Shown piece after piece: positions 8,241-18,250 of a stretch of DNA of 31,732 bases (the first letter of the stretch is position 1; the number at the start of each line of letters is the position of its first letter). Made by a program: the position numbers and the translations under genes. The stretch is from contig NW_019774624.1 of the NCBI RefSeq assembly GCF_001039355.2, positions 1,589,979 through 1,621,710 of the forward strand, in the 5' to 3' direction. The notes beneath the pieces were generated by a model. The model did no database searches. It saw nothing but the letters and a program-made list of their open reading frames with translations, and was not told the origin of the DNA. This DNA is from Lingula anatina (lineage: Eukaryota > Brachiopoda > Lingulata > Lingulida > Lingulidae).

Positions 8241-8992
8241 TTTTTCACGATCACTTTATCGTAGGACACATTAACATCATGAGTTTCAATCTAGTCGCCC
8301 ACTTCTATGTTAGTAGTCGCAGCATTATTCCACAAGTTGACATTGACTATACCCTCGTTGTCCTCTAATTGAATTCTCCTAAGTTTTCAAGCATTTTGTA
8401 AATGACCCTGTAAATATTACTTAATATTTTAAAATTGAAAAGAGTGGATACAGAAGTTAAATAAAACGATATTTAAAAAAATAGTAACTGCATGGTAACT
8501 GGAGAAAAAGTTGATGTTTTCTCCAGTCTTTGAGGTGTTTTACCTTCGGCGCCTGACGCAAATAGTTTCTTCTGTACAGCTATTCTTGTGTTTGCTGCTG
8601 GAGGACTCCAATTCTCCGGTTGTTCACTTTGCATCGGTAGAGCCAGGACCGGTTTCTTCCTCCACCACATATTTCAACGATGACAACGTTCTGGATTCCT
8701 CAATCATTTTTTCATCGCTCTTATTCTCCGTATTTATCACAGGTGTAATTATGTTCTTTTCACTGTTTACGGTGTGATTTCCAGAAACTTTCCATCCTCA
8801 TGTTGACTTTACCATAGAACATTCTCTTATTAGGCAATGTCTAAGAGCCTTGTTTTCTCCTAAAAATTTTCAAAAAAATTATTTTAATTATTTTAATTTG
8901 TTGACTCTTGATGAAACTTAACTTACACTCAATACCACTCTGATTTTCCTTTTATTACCAATTGTAATTAGTGTAAGTGTAAGTCATTAACT
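8241..8992. other. No recognisable gene
   Basis: Overlapping frames on both strands at 8473-8777 are not assignable. It could be the degraded C-terminal part of the piggyBac copy next door, but I see no matching motif. Confidence 0.4.
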
Positions 8993-9308
8993 TTACAACA
9001 CATAGTCATTGAATGCAAAAAGAGGTGCATATACCATCTCTAAGACCTGTAGGGCTATCAATACAAGTTCACATATACAACATATTAATGCCCCCCATGA
9101 ACTTGTTGTACTCTTCTTCGATCCTTGGACGATCAGTATCAATGTATTGACAGTCTCTTTTGCTCCACTGCCAAGTTTTGCCAATAAGGTCCACTGCAAC
9201 ATACGCCAATATAAGGGGCACAACCTTGTTGTCATGCCATCTTACACATGCAGCATTTTGCATGCCAGAGGCAGCAAGAACTGGTACTGTCGCCTCTCTT
9301 TTGATTAG
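8993..9308 (-). pseudogene. piggyBac (PGBD-type) transposase fragment
   Basis: The minus-strand frame 9069-9263 contains ACVRWHDNKVVPLI and, about 30 residues on, YNKFMGGINMLYM. These match two conserved blocks of the DDE_Tnp_1_7 (piggyBac) domain: the R-W-x-D-N-K-x-V strand and the Y-N-x-x-M-G-G-V-D-x-x-D block. After a frameshift near 9068 the frame continues with LIALQVLEMVYAPLFAF, fitting the helix that follows. In the second block the two Asp positions read Asn and Tyr, so catalytic and neighbouring acidic residues are lost. The N-terminal DNA-binding part, the first two catalytic Asp and the C-terminal Cys-rich domain are not seen, nor are TTAA ends. It is a dead fragment. Confidence 0.72.
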
Positions 9309-9505
9309 CCCCTTTATTCTGACAAATCATATCCTGTTCATACCATTCTTTTTGTACCCATTCTTTTAAACACCCAAGTTACTAGTAAGCATGTGTCCAG
9401 TGAAATAAAAGGTGCACAAAACAGTAAGATTTGTCAAAACAACAACAACAAAAAAAAAAAAAACTCAGCAACTGTAGTTAAGTATGGTAGCCTTGCACTA
9501 ACTGC
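9309..9505. other. No gene; A-rich tract
   Basis: Includes an A-rich run at 9440-9465. It may be upstream piggyBac sequence too decayed to read. Confidence 0.3.
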
Positions 9506-9594
9506 TGTGGCTTGTGCTTGGTGTGGCTTGTGATGGGTGTGGTTTGTAATGGGTGTGGCTTGTGATGGGTGTGGTTTGTGATGGGTGTGGCTTG
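9506..9594. repeat. 16-bp minisatellite, left part
   Basis: About five variant copies of TGTGGCTTGTGATGGG. The right part continues at 9751 after a mobile-element insertion. Confidence 0.85.
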
Positions 9595-9750
9595 CAGTGT
9601 TAGAAATTAAGGCTGGACCGTCTGCCCGTGGCTGACAACTTTTAGAACGGGCTGAGAAGTTTTCCCACCCAACAGACATTCAGTCCAGCTACTTTTCAAG
9701 ATGGCTGGACTATCGGTCCAGCAACTTATTTTCCTAAGAGGCAAACACTG
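9595..9750. mobile_element. 156-bp hAT-like MITE in the minisatellite
   Basis: Ends are CAGTGTTAG... and ...GCAAACACTG, an inverted repeat of at least seven bases with the CAGTG start common in hAT elements. GTGGCTTG occurs immediately on both sides (9587-9594 and 9751-9758), an 8-bp target duplication as hAT makes. Caution: GTGGCTTG is also part of the minisatellite unit, so the duplication could be inherited from the array. There is no coding capacity. Confidence 0.65.
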
Positions 9751-9835
9751 GTGGCTTGTGATGGGTGTGGCTTGTGCTTGGTGTGGTTTGTAATGGGTGT
9801 GCCTTGTGATGGGTGTGCCTTGTGATGGGTGTGGC
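9751..9835. repeat. 16-bp minisatellite, right part
   Basis: Continues the TGTGGCTTGTGATGGG array in the same phase and orientation, with variants such as TGTGCCTTGTGATGGG. Confidence 0.85.
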
Positions 9836-9894
9836 TGCTTGGAACTGGTATGGGTGTCTCTGGTGAGTTCAGCTTACTAACCTAGATGTTTTTG

Positions 9895-10275
9895 GTTGAA
9901 CCAATAAGGTTGACCTATTTTTAATAAATTATTATAACTTAAGACATGGATAGGTGTGAAGGCTGACATATTTTTCAATCTCCTAATTTAAGACATTTGT
10001 GACTTAGATCAATGTCATTGGTAGTACCAAGAAGGCTGGCCTTCTTTTCATTTAAATATAACTTAAGACTTGGATATGTGTGATTTAGATAAATGTCTTC
10101 AGTTGTACCAAGAAGGCTGACCTATTTTTTCATCTAAATGTAACATAATACATGGATATGTGTGACTTAGATAAAGGTCATTTGTTGTACCAAGAAGGTT
10201 GACCTATTTTTCAATCTGATTGTACCTTAAGACATGGATATGTGTGACTTACACAATTGCTTCTACCAAAATGGC
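9895..10275. repeat. Degenerate 82-bp tandem repeats
   Basis: The landmark GTACCAAGAAGG(C/T)TG appears at 10024, 10105 and 10187, with a relative at 9898 and a decayed one near 10263. Each unit also holds AAGACATGGATATGTGTGA. Four to five copies, no ORF. Confidence 0.75.
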
Positions 10276-11171
10276 TTGTCTTTTTATGACATATATAGTT
10301 ACTGGTGAGTTGGTTGACAGTGTTTAATATCTCAGTTGCAATAAGTAGAAATGATTGAAAATTGTGAATAAGATGTGTTCCTTATAAAAGTTTTCAATGT
10401 TTTTGTTGAGAATGTTTTTGTTACTTGTATTTTAATGACTATCAAGACTTAGGTAATGATTTTTGCAAAGTTATATAAGAGTGGTTTTGTTTTACATCTG
10501 TATGTACTTTTTAAGGGCATGTTTATTTTCAAAATGGAGAGCAGAATGTGAAAATATATTTTCTCATAATATTTTTATCTTTTTAAATTCTATAAGTTTG
10601 AGCTATATTTCATTCTGTGAAATATTCTGTGATATTTCTGTGCATTATGTGATATTGATAAAGTCATTCCTTTTATATGTTTATGCTTACTATGTGAATA
10701 TTCATAAATGTTGTGTAAGTTAAATATTACTAGTAATTAAAGAAATTTAAAAAATCTTGAAAATGAGTAGTTGTCCTTTAATGATCATAGATTTTTGAAA
10801 CTCCACTTGAACATTCTATCCAATTAAAGACCCAAAACGGACTTGGATGTTCTGAATTGAAGTAATATCATGATTGAAAAGTTCACTGATTAAGGATTGC
10901 ATACTTAGTACCCACCAAACATATATGGATTGCTGGTAGTGTTTTAACAAAACGTGCTAGAATTAATTCAAAGTGCCCACCCGGGCCCCTCCCCAGACGG
11001 GTGTGTTTTGCTTTTCTCTCCAGGAAGGCATGAAGTCGAAAATCGTTGCTCGGACTTAAGTCAAATTAAAGCCCTTTTAAAATTTTATATTTGATCCATG
11101 AATCCTTAGATCCTTGGATCCTCTGTTCTGAATGGACATTAAAATAACTCAACTCATTCCACTGCGTGATT
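10276..11171. other. AT-rich, no recognisable feature
   Basis: Low-complexity AT-rich sequence. The frame 10463-10723 is composed of AT-rich codons with no family resemblance. Confidence 0.5.
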
Positions 11172-11400
11172 TACACTTAGGCTCTGTTCTCACAACTTTT
11201 AGATCGATCTATCACCGCGGGGAGTCTCACTAGATTACTGTCAGATAATCCGCCTTAAGTGTCCGTCCCCGCCTACTACAATCTGTAAGGGGTAATTAAC
11301 TTTCGTGTCCGCCCGGCTGACAGCTATTTAGCGTGAACCCCCAGGGAGTTAGGTCGATCCAATGTAGGTCGATCTAATCTATGAGAATGGGGTGATACTC
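11172..11400. mobile_element. MITE with AGATCGATCT in its terminal repeats
   Basis: Left end TTCTCACAACTTTTAGATCGATCT and the reverse complement of the right end ATTCTCATAGATTAGATCGATCT (20 bases or so of each align) form inverted ends, each holding the palindrome AGATCGATCT. Internal landmarks GGGAGTCTCACTAGATT and TAATTAACTTTCGTGTCCGC recur in the related pair at 17795-18070. No ORF and no clear target duplication. Confidence 0.6.
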
Positions 11401-12189
11401 TCAACATAGGCCTATACCGGATAAGACCATCTCACTCTTTTCATTTTATCAAAAGTATGCGAGCAGAAGAATTGGAATTTTAGTCAGTCAAGCAACTTAA
11501 ATTACTGAAAAAAAAAATTGCTAGGTACATCTGTTCTGACAAAACAAGAAAAAAAACGGACCACACTTTACACCTTCGTTACTGCTGCTAGCAGTGCATC
11601 TCTCATTCTCCAATAGATTTAGTCAATTTTATTAATGTAGAAAGGTTGCATCTTGCCAAGATGTAGGTTGTCTAACGTCTCAGAAAATGTCTGGAATGTT
11701 TATTTCAAATAACGCAATAAAAAGCTTGCAGCTACTTTCGTGGCGTCGCCCGTCATTAAAAAATGAAAAAAAAAATGCGTGACTTAATTCCTATAATGAA
11801 AATTAGATCTTTGGTATAATTGTAATATTTAAGCCAGTAAAAATCGTCGACTCAGGTTCGCCCATAAATAGCAAGACATGGTAACAGGGATCATTAAAAT
11901 GTTTTACACGAAACACGACAACACTGCTTTCTTTTTTGGGAGTAATTTGCAAAATCTTCGTTAGCAGGCGCTGCAAAAAATGTACTTGAAATTAAGTACA
12001 CGCTGTATCAGTAAAATAAGGTTGTATTTCGTAATACCCCGTTAACGCAGTCTAATTTTTGTTGACATAACCTTGTCTATATCGTACAAAAGCGTTGATA
12101 TTTTGAAATATTTCATTACCCAAACCTTCGTTACTGAATATAAAAATTGTGCATGCTGGCGAGACATGCGTCAGAAAATATCGGCATGA
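11401..12189. other. No recognisable feature
   Basis: AT-rich with a few A runs. Nothing I can assign. Confidence 0.5.
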
Positions 12190-12466
12190 TTACACATGTC
12201 CTAGACCTAGACCCTAACCCCCACCCCCTCCCCTTCGGTTTCTGAAAAATATATCACACCAATATTCCCCTCTTGATATTAGAATTTTGACTAGCTAAAT
12301 CATACTTCTAAACCGTACCAAAGGGCACTGTTTGCTCTCCAAAACACTATTTATTTTTTGTCGGGGCCGTTGAACAGGCCCCAAACCCCACACCAAGGGG
12401 GCGATGGTCGGCTTCGCATCCGAGGCCTGTCGCTCCGAATCCTCTTCAAGTAGGCCTAATCCCGGG
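12190..12466. mobile_element. Decayed copy of the CAGTGGCGG MITE
   Basis: Shares CTCTTGA, ATTTTGACT(A/T)GCT, GTACCAAA and GGCCC(C/T)AAACCCC in order with the better copy at 16137-16405, same orientation. The 5' end is degraded. The right end falls at the outer boundary of the large inverted repeat. Confidence 0.6.
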
Positions 12467-12748
12467 GGCGTTCTGAACTATTTCATCCACGCTTTACTGC
12501 AGTAAAATAAACTAACAAAATAGTTACAGGAGCAAGGTTTGTTTGTTAAATAGGAACGGACGACGCACAAAAAGTAAATGTCTAGAGAGTTGTTGACAGT
12601 AATATTTTTGTTTACAGTTATATTTTTGTTTCCCATCCACTTATTATCACAGGTCCTTGCTAACATTTAGCCCCGCATCAAAAATTAAACCACTTACCTC
12701 CACCACAACACGAATGTCACCTTTAATGGAGATGAATTAGTATCGTTT

Positions 12749-12774
12749 TTATTTATTTATTTATTTATTTATTT
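12749..12774. repeat. (TTTA)n microsatellite, left arm
   Basis: About six copies of TTTA, mirrored as (AAAT)n near 20368-20404 in the right arm with a different copy number. Confidence 0.85.
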
Positions 12775-13164
12775 TGCAGAAAGTAGACTTTGACAGTAAA
12801 ATAATCTGTCAATATTCTATACATAATTCAAAAACATTTTTTCTTTCTTCTTCCTCGCACATACTGGGGGACATAGTTGTATTAATTTTGAAATGGCCCA
12901 TGCACTACCTCCAGAATAACGTCAAATGTCACATTTCTTTATTTGAAATTGGTTTATTTTGCTAAATTCTTTTCTTTTTACGAAATAGTTCGTATATAGA
13001 GTGTCTTATTAGACACGCTGAAGGTTCAGAAAGATAAGTAGTATTGGAAACAGGTTGTATATATTCTCTTGAAATATTTTGCAAATAAATTATCCTAACT
13101 TCAGATTTTAGCGCTCTCTTTCGGCGTACTCACTGTTTCACAGCTTGAAAAATCACAGTGCGCG

Positions 13165-13600
13165 ATGATTGACGTTTGTTTATATAATCTGCCAATCAAA
13201 CTGTTATTATTTTACAGCAACTATCAAAACTAATGAATTTGATTGGCACCTTGTCAATCAAAGCGTGTAGGAAGCTTGAACTAAACGTGTTCGACGACTA
13301 TAGTGATCCACCGTAATGATTGTGATTGACGTTTGTTTATATAACCTGCCAATCAAGCTGTTATTACTTGACAGCAGCTATCAAAACTAATGAATTTGAT
13401 TGACATCTTGTCAATCAAAGGATATAGGGGTTTTTACATGCTCGGAGAGAAGAGTGTAGTAATTGTGTTTGACGTTTGTTTAAAAAACTGTCATTCATAG
13501 TCGTGTGCGCTTGACAGCTTCCATCAAAGCTGAATTAGCCTGTTTGAATTTGATTCATACCTGTCTATAACAATACATGTCGTAACATTCTGGAGGTAGG
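13165..13600. repeat. Three tandem repeats (143-157 bp) with CCAAT and TATA-like boxes
   Basis: GACGTTTGTTTA occurs at 13171, 13328 and 13471. The first two units continue with TATATAA then TGCCAATCAA and later TTGTCAATCAAAG; the third is degenerate. The same three units are found in reverse in the right arm at about 19740-20110. Confidence 0.85.
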
Positions 13601-13734
13601 AGGTACATTTTTATTTATTTATTTTATTTTATCTATTTATTCATTTATTTTTGCAGCGCGTTAAAAACGTCGGGTTCTTTACTTCAACCGAGAGATTACA
13701 CGGAATTTAACAGCGTGAAAGAGTCCCGGTGTAA

Positions 13735-14189
13735 CATGAAAATCTGACTCCCATGAAAATGTGACTCCCCAGTCAGATTTTCATTATGAAAATGTGACTC
13801 CCCAGTCAGATTTTCATAATGAAAATCTGACTCCCCCCATGAAAATTTGACTCCCCCTCCACAAAACTTCATACATCTTATTTTATTTGAGTATATGACT
13901 GTGATCTTGTAGTATGTAAAAAGGAGGATAGATTGGCACATTTTTTTGTAGTTTGCAGTGAAAATTCAAATGAAAAAATAAGAAAAATAAAAATGAGCAC
14001 ATAATGAAAATCTGACTCCCCCATGAAAATTTGACTCTCCCATCATAAAACTTCATAAATCTTATTTTATTTTGGGTATATGTCTCTGATCTTGTAGTAT
14101 GTAAAATGGAGGATACATTGGCACATTTTTTGTAGTTTGAAGGTGAAAATTTTAATGAAAAAATAAGAAAATTTAAAATGAGCACATAN
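13735..14189. repeat. Left-arm-only insert: CTGACTCCCC hairpins plus 185-bp duplication
   Basis: The right arm runs straight from its CCCGGG block to GGCGTTTT, while the left arm has about 455 extra bases here. The insert opens with alternating GAAAATCTGACTCCCC and AGTCAGATTTTCAT motifs that can form hairpins, followed by two direct copies of a 185-bp unit (about 13821-14003 and 14004-14188), the second ending exactly at the N at 14189. No coding sense; the frames 13696-13941 and 13883-14185 are repeats. Confidence 0.8.
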
Positions 14190-14521
14190 CAGGCGTTTTA
14201 ATTGTACTAAAAACTAGTTGTCGTTTTTTTTTTCTGGATATGATGTAAAATGACTATACATGAATTAACGTTGTTATCGATGTTGTTCCATAATCCTTTC
14301 TTTGCTCGTACGAAATCTGAACTTTGTATTCGAACTGAACATATTACTTTAATCATACTCATGTTCTTTTATACCCAGCGAATATCTTTAGATCATTTTT
14401 TAAAAACAAATGGTATAAAAAGTAAAACCTTGTCATTTTTTCATGAGGTACGGAGAGAAAAAATGCCGAGATGATGTTGGTGACCAGGTAAAATTAAAAA
14501 CTACCGGTTTTGTTCGTTCCT

Positions 14522-14709
14522 TATAAATATATCTCATTGCTTAGATAGAATATTTTATGAGTAATTTTACTAGTACTTATCTTCATTATATAAAGATGGT
14601 AATGCACTAACTGTATTGTATCGTCATTTGTATATCATATTGTACAAGGTCATGACAATCTATGTACCAGTACAGAAATAAATTGAATTGAAATTGAATT
14701 GAATATAAA
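14522..14709 (+). mobile_element. 5'-truncated retroposon with TATAAA target duplication
   Basis: TATAAA at 14522-14527 and 14704-14709 flank a 176-bp insert that ends in an AATTGAATTG-type tail, as in several invertebrate LINE and SINE families. The right arm of the inverted repeat has the matching uninterrupted site (CCTTATAAAGGG in reverse complement, near 19275-19285), which shows the exact pre-insertion state. The source family is not identified. Confidence 0.75.
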
Positions 14710-15467
14710 GGGCCGGGGCAATAAGAAGCCCGTCTCTGTATTTTGACAGGAGCGTGCGTGAAAACTGTTGTTTTTAAATAAACTACACAATAAAAACTGA
14801 AAACAATTTTATTCAATGCGTTAACAATCTTTCGAGCTTTGATCTGCGATATATTGCTAATACTTCGTAAGTATAAAAAAACTCCAAATTTCAATAACGT
14901 GTGAAAATTAATAAACTAATAGTGGAATAAATCGGTCTGGTTTAATCAAAGACTTGAAGTTCTTGGTTTAATTTATTGAAGTTGTTCGTTCAATATTTTA
15001 TAATGTATTTCATCAGATTGGTAAAAAATTATCTTACGTTCAGTATATTTATGTTTCATACCGCAAGTGACACCAAAAATGAAGCTTTTTTCTCTCTCGG
15101 TAATTTTTTTCAACTAATCTATCGGAGAGAAACATCTTTAACTTGTTTCTATATCCCAGATTAAGTAAAAAATCTTCCGTAGTTTTGAGCTCAGGTCGAG
15201 AAAAGTCGGTTCGTCTACAGATAAGTCAAACGGGTTTAAACAGAGAAACCGGTGGCGGTAGCAGGACTAGTCCCGCCTAGGTTTGTTAATTTTATTCATA
15301 CAAAGCAGTCTGTCTTCCATTTTGAAGACCAATTTTTGGTATACATGAAAAAATCACAATATCAATGGCTGAATTCAAAATATATTGCGGGAAGGCCTCC
15401 TCCTCACACACCTATGGCTGCCCAAGGCAGTCGGATGGCGGGCTATAAAAAGAATGGTGTTTTAAAA

Positions 15468-15945
15468 ACCTCTCAGGGTCTAATAGCTTACCGTGTATTT
15501 TATATTGAAAAAAATCTCGGAGAAGTATCATTTACCCCTGCTTTGTGAAGAGAATGAACTAAAGATACAATTTCCACCCCATGCATTTTTCCACGTAGCT
15601 TGATATTTTTCCCAATGTGTATCTGTTAGCAGGACTACGTCATATCTTTGCCTACATTTATCAAAAGATCCCTTCTTTTAACTTGATCTGAACTCAACCC
15701 CCTGCAGTTCATGCACCCTTTTTAATACTCACACTGATCAAATAGCACAGCATTGATAAAAGATGGGGGAAGGGCGGATTTTAAGGCACCATTTGAACAA
15801 ACCGACGATACTTGATTATAAGCCCTCTAGCTCTAAAAAAAGTGAAATGAACAAGTGTTTTTGTACAACTTTTTTTCTTACAAAAAAAAATTAACAACGA
15901 GAGTCTTCAAAGTTTTTTTTTTTTTTTTGTTTTTTTTTTTGTCAA
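15468..15945. other. Spacer of the inverted repeat, left section
   Basis: No gene seen. It ends in long T runs (15913-15941). Confidence 0.5.
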
Positions 15946-16136
15946 TTGTCAAAAGACACATTGACTAACATATTTTGGGATTGTGTCCATGTGCAAAATA
16001 TTTGGACATGTTTAATAAGAAGTTTACAAGAACAATGTGGACTTACGATAGAAAGAAAACAAGAATATCTTGTACTGGGTGCTTTGAATGAGCAATTGTC
16101 TGTTATGTACCTTGTAATCCTTCTAATTATAAAGTA
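15946..16136 (+). pseudogene. LINE reverse transcriptase C-terminal (zf-RVT) remnant
   Basis: The frame reads DTLTNIFWDCVHVQNIWTCL and further on GALNEQLSVMYLVILLIIKY. This is the pattern of the C-terminal zf-RVT region of non-LTR retrotransposons: E/D-T-x2-H/N-x-F-W-x-C ... W, then a hydrophobic stretch ending in K-Y. The first Cys pair, the whole polymerase domain and the 5' part are missing, and the frame is cut by a MITE right after K-Y. After the MITE the sequence resumes with ACGCACTTCC and a stop comes soon, consistent with the end of the ORF. This is a dead fragment in the inverted-repeat spacer. Confidence 0.55.
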
Positions 16137-16405
16137 CAGTGGCGGATTTAGGGGGTGTCAGGGGGGTCCTGACCCCCCCTCCCCCTTCGAGTTCTGAAAA
16201 AAAACACCAATGGTCCCTCTTGAAAGTAAAATTTTGACTTGCTGAATCATAGTTCGGAGCTGTACCAAATGGCGCCGTTCGCCCTCTAACATAACAAAAT
16301 ACTTCGGGGCCCTTCACTGGGCCCTAAACCCCAGGCCAAGGGGGGGGGGGTGTCTTCACATCCACGGACCCCCACCCCCTTCAAATAATCCTGGAACCGC
16401 CCCTG
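16137..16405. mobile_element. CAGTGGCGG MITE, 269 bp
   Basis: Starts CAGTGGCGGATTTAGGGG and ends CCTGGAACCGCCCCTG, giving imperfect inverted ends CAG(T/G)GGCGG. The G- and C-rich flanks inside are typical of this widespread invertebrate MITE type. A decayed sibling lies at 12190-12466. No convincing target duplication, so it is old. It interrupts the LINE fragment. Confidence 0.75.
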
Positions 16406-16556
16406 AAACGCACTTCCTTCGTGCAAACGATACTGAGCGCTTATGAACACTGACAATTCTACCAGTATGAACATTTCAGCAGGACGCCACCTAAATCACG
16501 TAATATTTGTATTTACAATTGGAGGAAATAAATTTATATTTGCAAATGGTGAACCA

Positions 16557-16669
16557 GGACCCCGTAACTCGAAAGCATCGCGCATTGCGAATAGCGATAT
16601 CACAGCAGTTATGGAATCGAGACGCTTGCGCTCGGTCGCAATCCGCGATGCTTTCGAGTTACGGGGCCC
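16557..16669. mobile_element. 113-bp palindromic element with 34-bp inverted ends
   Basis: GGACCCCGTAACTCGAAAGC at 16557 and, in reverse complement from 16669, GGGCCCCGTAACTCGAAAGC, with pairing continuing through ATCGCG and ATTGCGA. The core is only about 45 bp. The whole unit can fold as one hairpin. It could be a tiny MITE; no target duplication found. The plus frames 16443-16676 and 16507-16854 run across it by chance. Confidence 0.7.
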
Positions 16670-17329
16670 AGTGTAATTACTTGACCATGGTAACGAAGAC
16701 GTCTATTTTAATTATTCCAGATTTATTTTTACAAAGGTGCAGCGAGTGTCAGAAAAAGGAGGATCGAAAGCCACTTGGAGAAAAATATCATTTACATAAC
16801 AAATCAAATTTTACCATAAACAAACGCCAGTCTCAATCAACACTCAGATCATAACTAAAACTGTCGAAGAGGAAATGCGTCGAAGAGAGCCACGGCCCCC
16901 AAGAAGTATAAATTTGAGCGGGAGAATGCAAGGGAAGTCTTTATTTGAGTAGTTAAAAATATGTATATTATCACTAGCTGGTGAAACACTACATATATTT
17001 CGGTTTATTTTTATCACAGATGAGGTGAAAATAACTTAGCTTAAGCTTTGGTCATTAGGGAAAAAATCTCAAATGATGAACTTCTGAGAGCTGTCTAAAA
17101 GAAATTAAAAAACCAAGTTTTCAGCTCACCTTATCTATACCTGAATAAAGTTGATCAACCATGCCAGGTTAGGAATGGGAGGAAAAAATGTAAAATTCGA
17201 ACACATGTTCATTCGCAGCCAGTTTTAACTCGACTGCTGGGATTATGTGATGGGCGGTCACACTTGCCAATACTTCCATGTACCAGTGAATAACCAGTTA
17301 TCATGCACGAATGGTAACAGTTTATTATA
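16670..17329. other. No recognisable feature
   Basis: Nothing I can assign in this part of the spacer. Confidence 0.45.
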
Positions 17330-17655
17330 CTTCACCAATATCCTCCAGTCATTTCAAGTGGTCAATACTTTTCCACATACACGTATTCCACACATACACA
17401 TATTATACATCATACAATTATTTGAAATGCCAGTACAACACTAAAATGACATTAAATTTTATCTCTTGAAAGAAATGAAATTTAAAGCGATGCATGTATT
17501 TTATTTCCTCGATAAGTGATATTTTGACATAGGGGTCCCGGTCCATATGTAAAAATAACGCGGTAATATTCTGACGTTTGTCTTGTCTCAACATGGTTGT
17601 GACGTCTACCACAGAATTGATGGAAATGTGATAGATGTGACAAGCCGTGTTCATA
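17330..17655 (+). repeat. Dispersed 320-bp repeat, copy 1
   Basis: Shares CCTCCAGTCATTTCAAG, GCATGTATTTTATTTCC, ATATTTTGACATAGGGG and CTCAACATGGTTGTGACG in order with 20745-21058, same orientation. The frame 17418-17654 is not a gene. Confidence 0.8.
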
Positions 17656-17794
17656 GAAAGTTAATTTCCAGATAACTGTTTCGTCTGCAATACAAATGAG
17701 AAATATAAATCATACATTTAATTATTAGAAACGAGACAAATAAGCATGTTCTTTAAAAGTCAAAATAAAGTCAACTGGGGTGTCGGGGGGGGGG

Positions 17795-18070
17795 GGGGGT
17801 CCACGCTAAATTGCTGTCAGCCGAGCGCGCACTATAGTTAATTATCCTCTTACAGCTTTTAGTAAGCGGGGCATACATTTAAGCCGGTTAAGCTGACACC
17901 AATCTAGTGAGACTCCCTAAGGGGACAGATCGATCTAAAAATCTGTGGGAATGCAGTCTAAGACCCCATTTCCAGAGATTAGATCGATCTACTTTAGATC
18001 GACCTAACTCCCTGGGGGTTCACGATAAATAGCTGTCAGCCGAGCGGACACGAAAGTTAATTACCCCCTT
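17795..18070. mobile_element. Dimer of the AGATCGATCT MITE family
   Basis: Contains one full unit and part of a second, inverted relative to 11172-11400: two copies of the GCTGTCAGCCGAGCG landmark (about 17813 and 18033), and back-to-back ends with AGATCGATCT at about 17927 and 17981. It is probably a nested or tandem insertion. Confidence 0.6.
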
Positions 18071-18250
18071 ACTAGTTATATTTCTATGAGTTATTCACAA
18101 GGTTTTTATAGTGAAATATAGGTCTCATACGAAGAGTTATTATCCCTTTAACTTTCGACCAGTTAGCGCTCCCACAAAGAAGAAGAAGAAAAAAAAAAAG
18201 AACCAGACTGTCCCTTCCTGTGTTGACGTGAAAAAAGTGGGCAGGGGGGC

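Larger units (their letters stand above)
12467..15467. repeat. Left arm of an 8.2-kb inverted repeat
   Basis: Reading in from 12467 this arm matches the reverse complement of 20653 downward: the ATCCACGCTTTACTGCAG block, the (TTTA)n tract, the CCAAT-containing tandem repeats, the GTACGAAATCTGAACTT block near 14310, the ATTAATAAACTAATAGTGG region near 14910 and the ACTAGTCCCGCCTAGG block at 15268. The inner end is in GTGTTTTAAAAA near 15467. It is about 600 bp longer than the right arm because of two insertions (13735-14189 and 14528-14703). Short frames here are not genes. Confidence 0.9.

Noticed and set aside
7659-8264. A 201-residue repeat protein
   Set aside because: Almost wholly a perfect minisatellite, open on both strands, without flanking domain or signal peptide.
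8473-8777. Genes on either strand
   Set aside because: No motif in either frame; at best decayed piggyBac flank.
9434-9679. His/Pro-rich protein
   Set aside because: The His-rich stretch is the 16-bp minisatellite in translation.
16443-16854. Two plus-strand genes
   Set aside because: They run across the palindromic element and have no family match.
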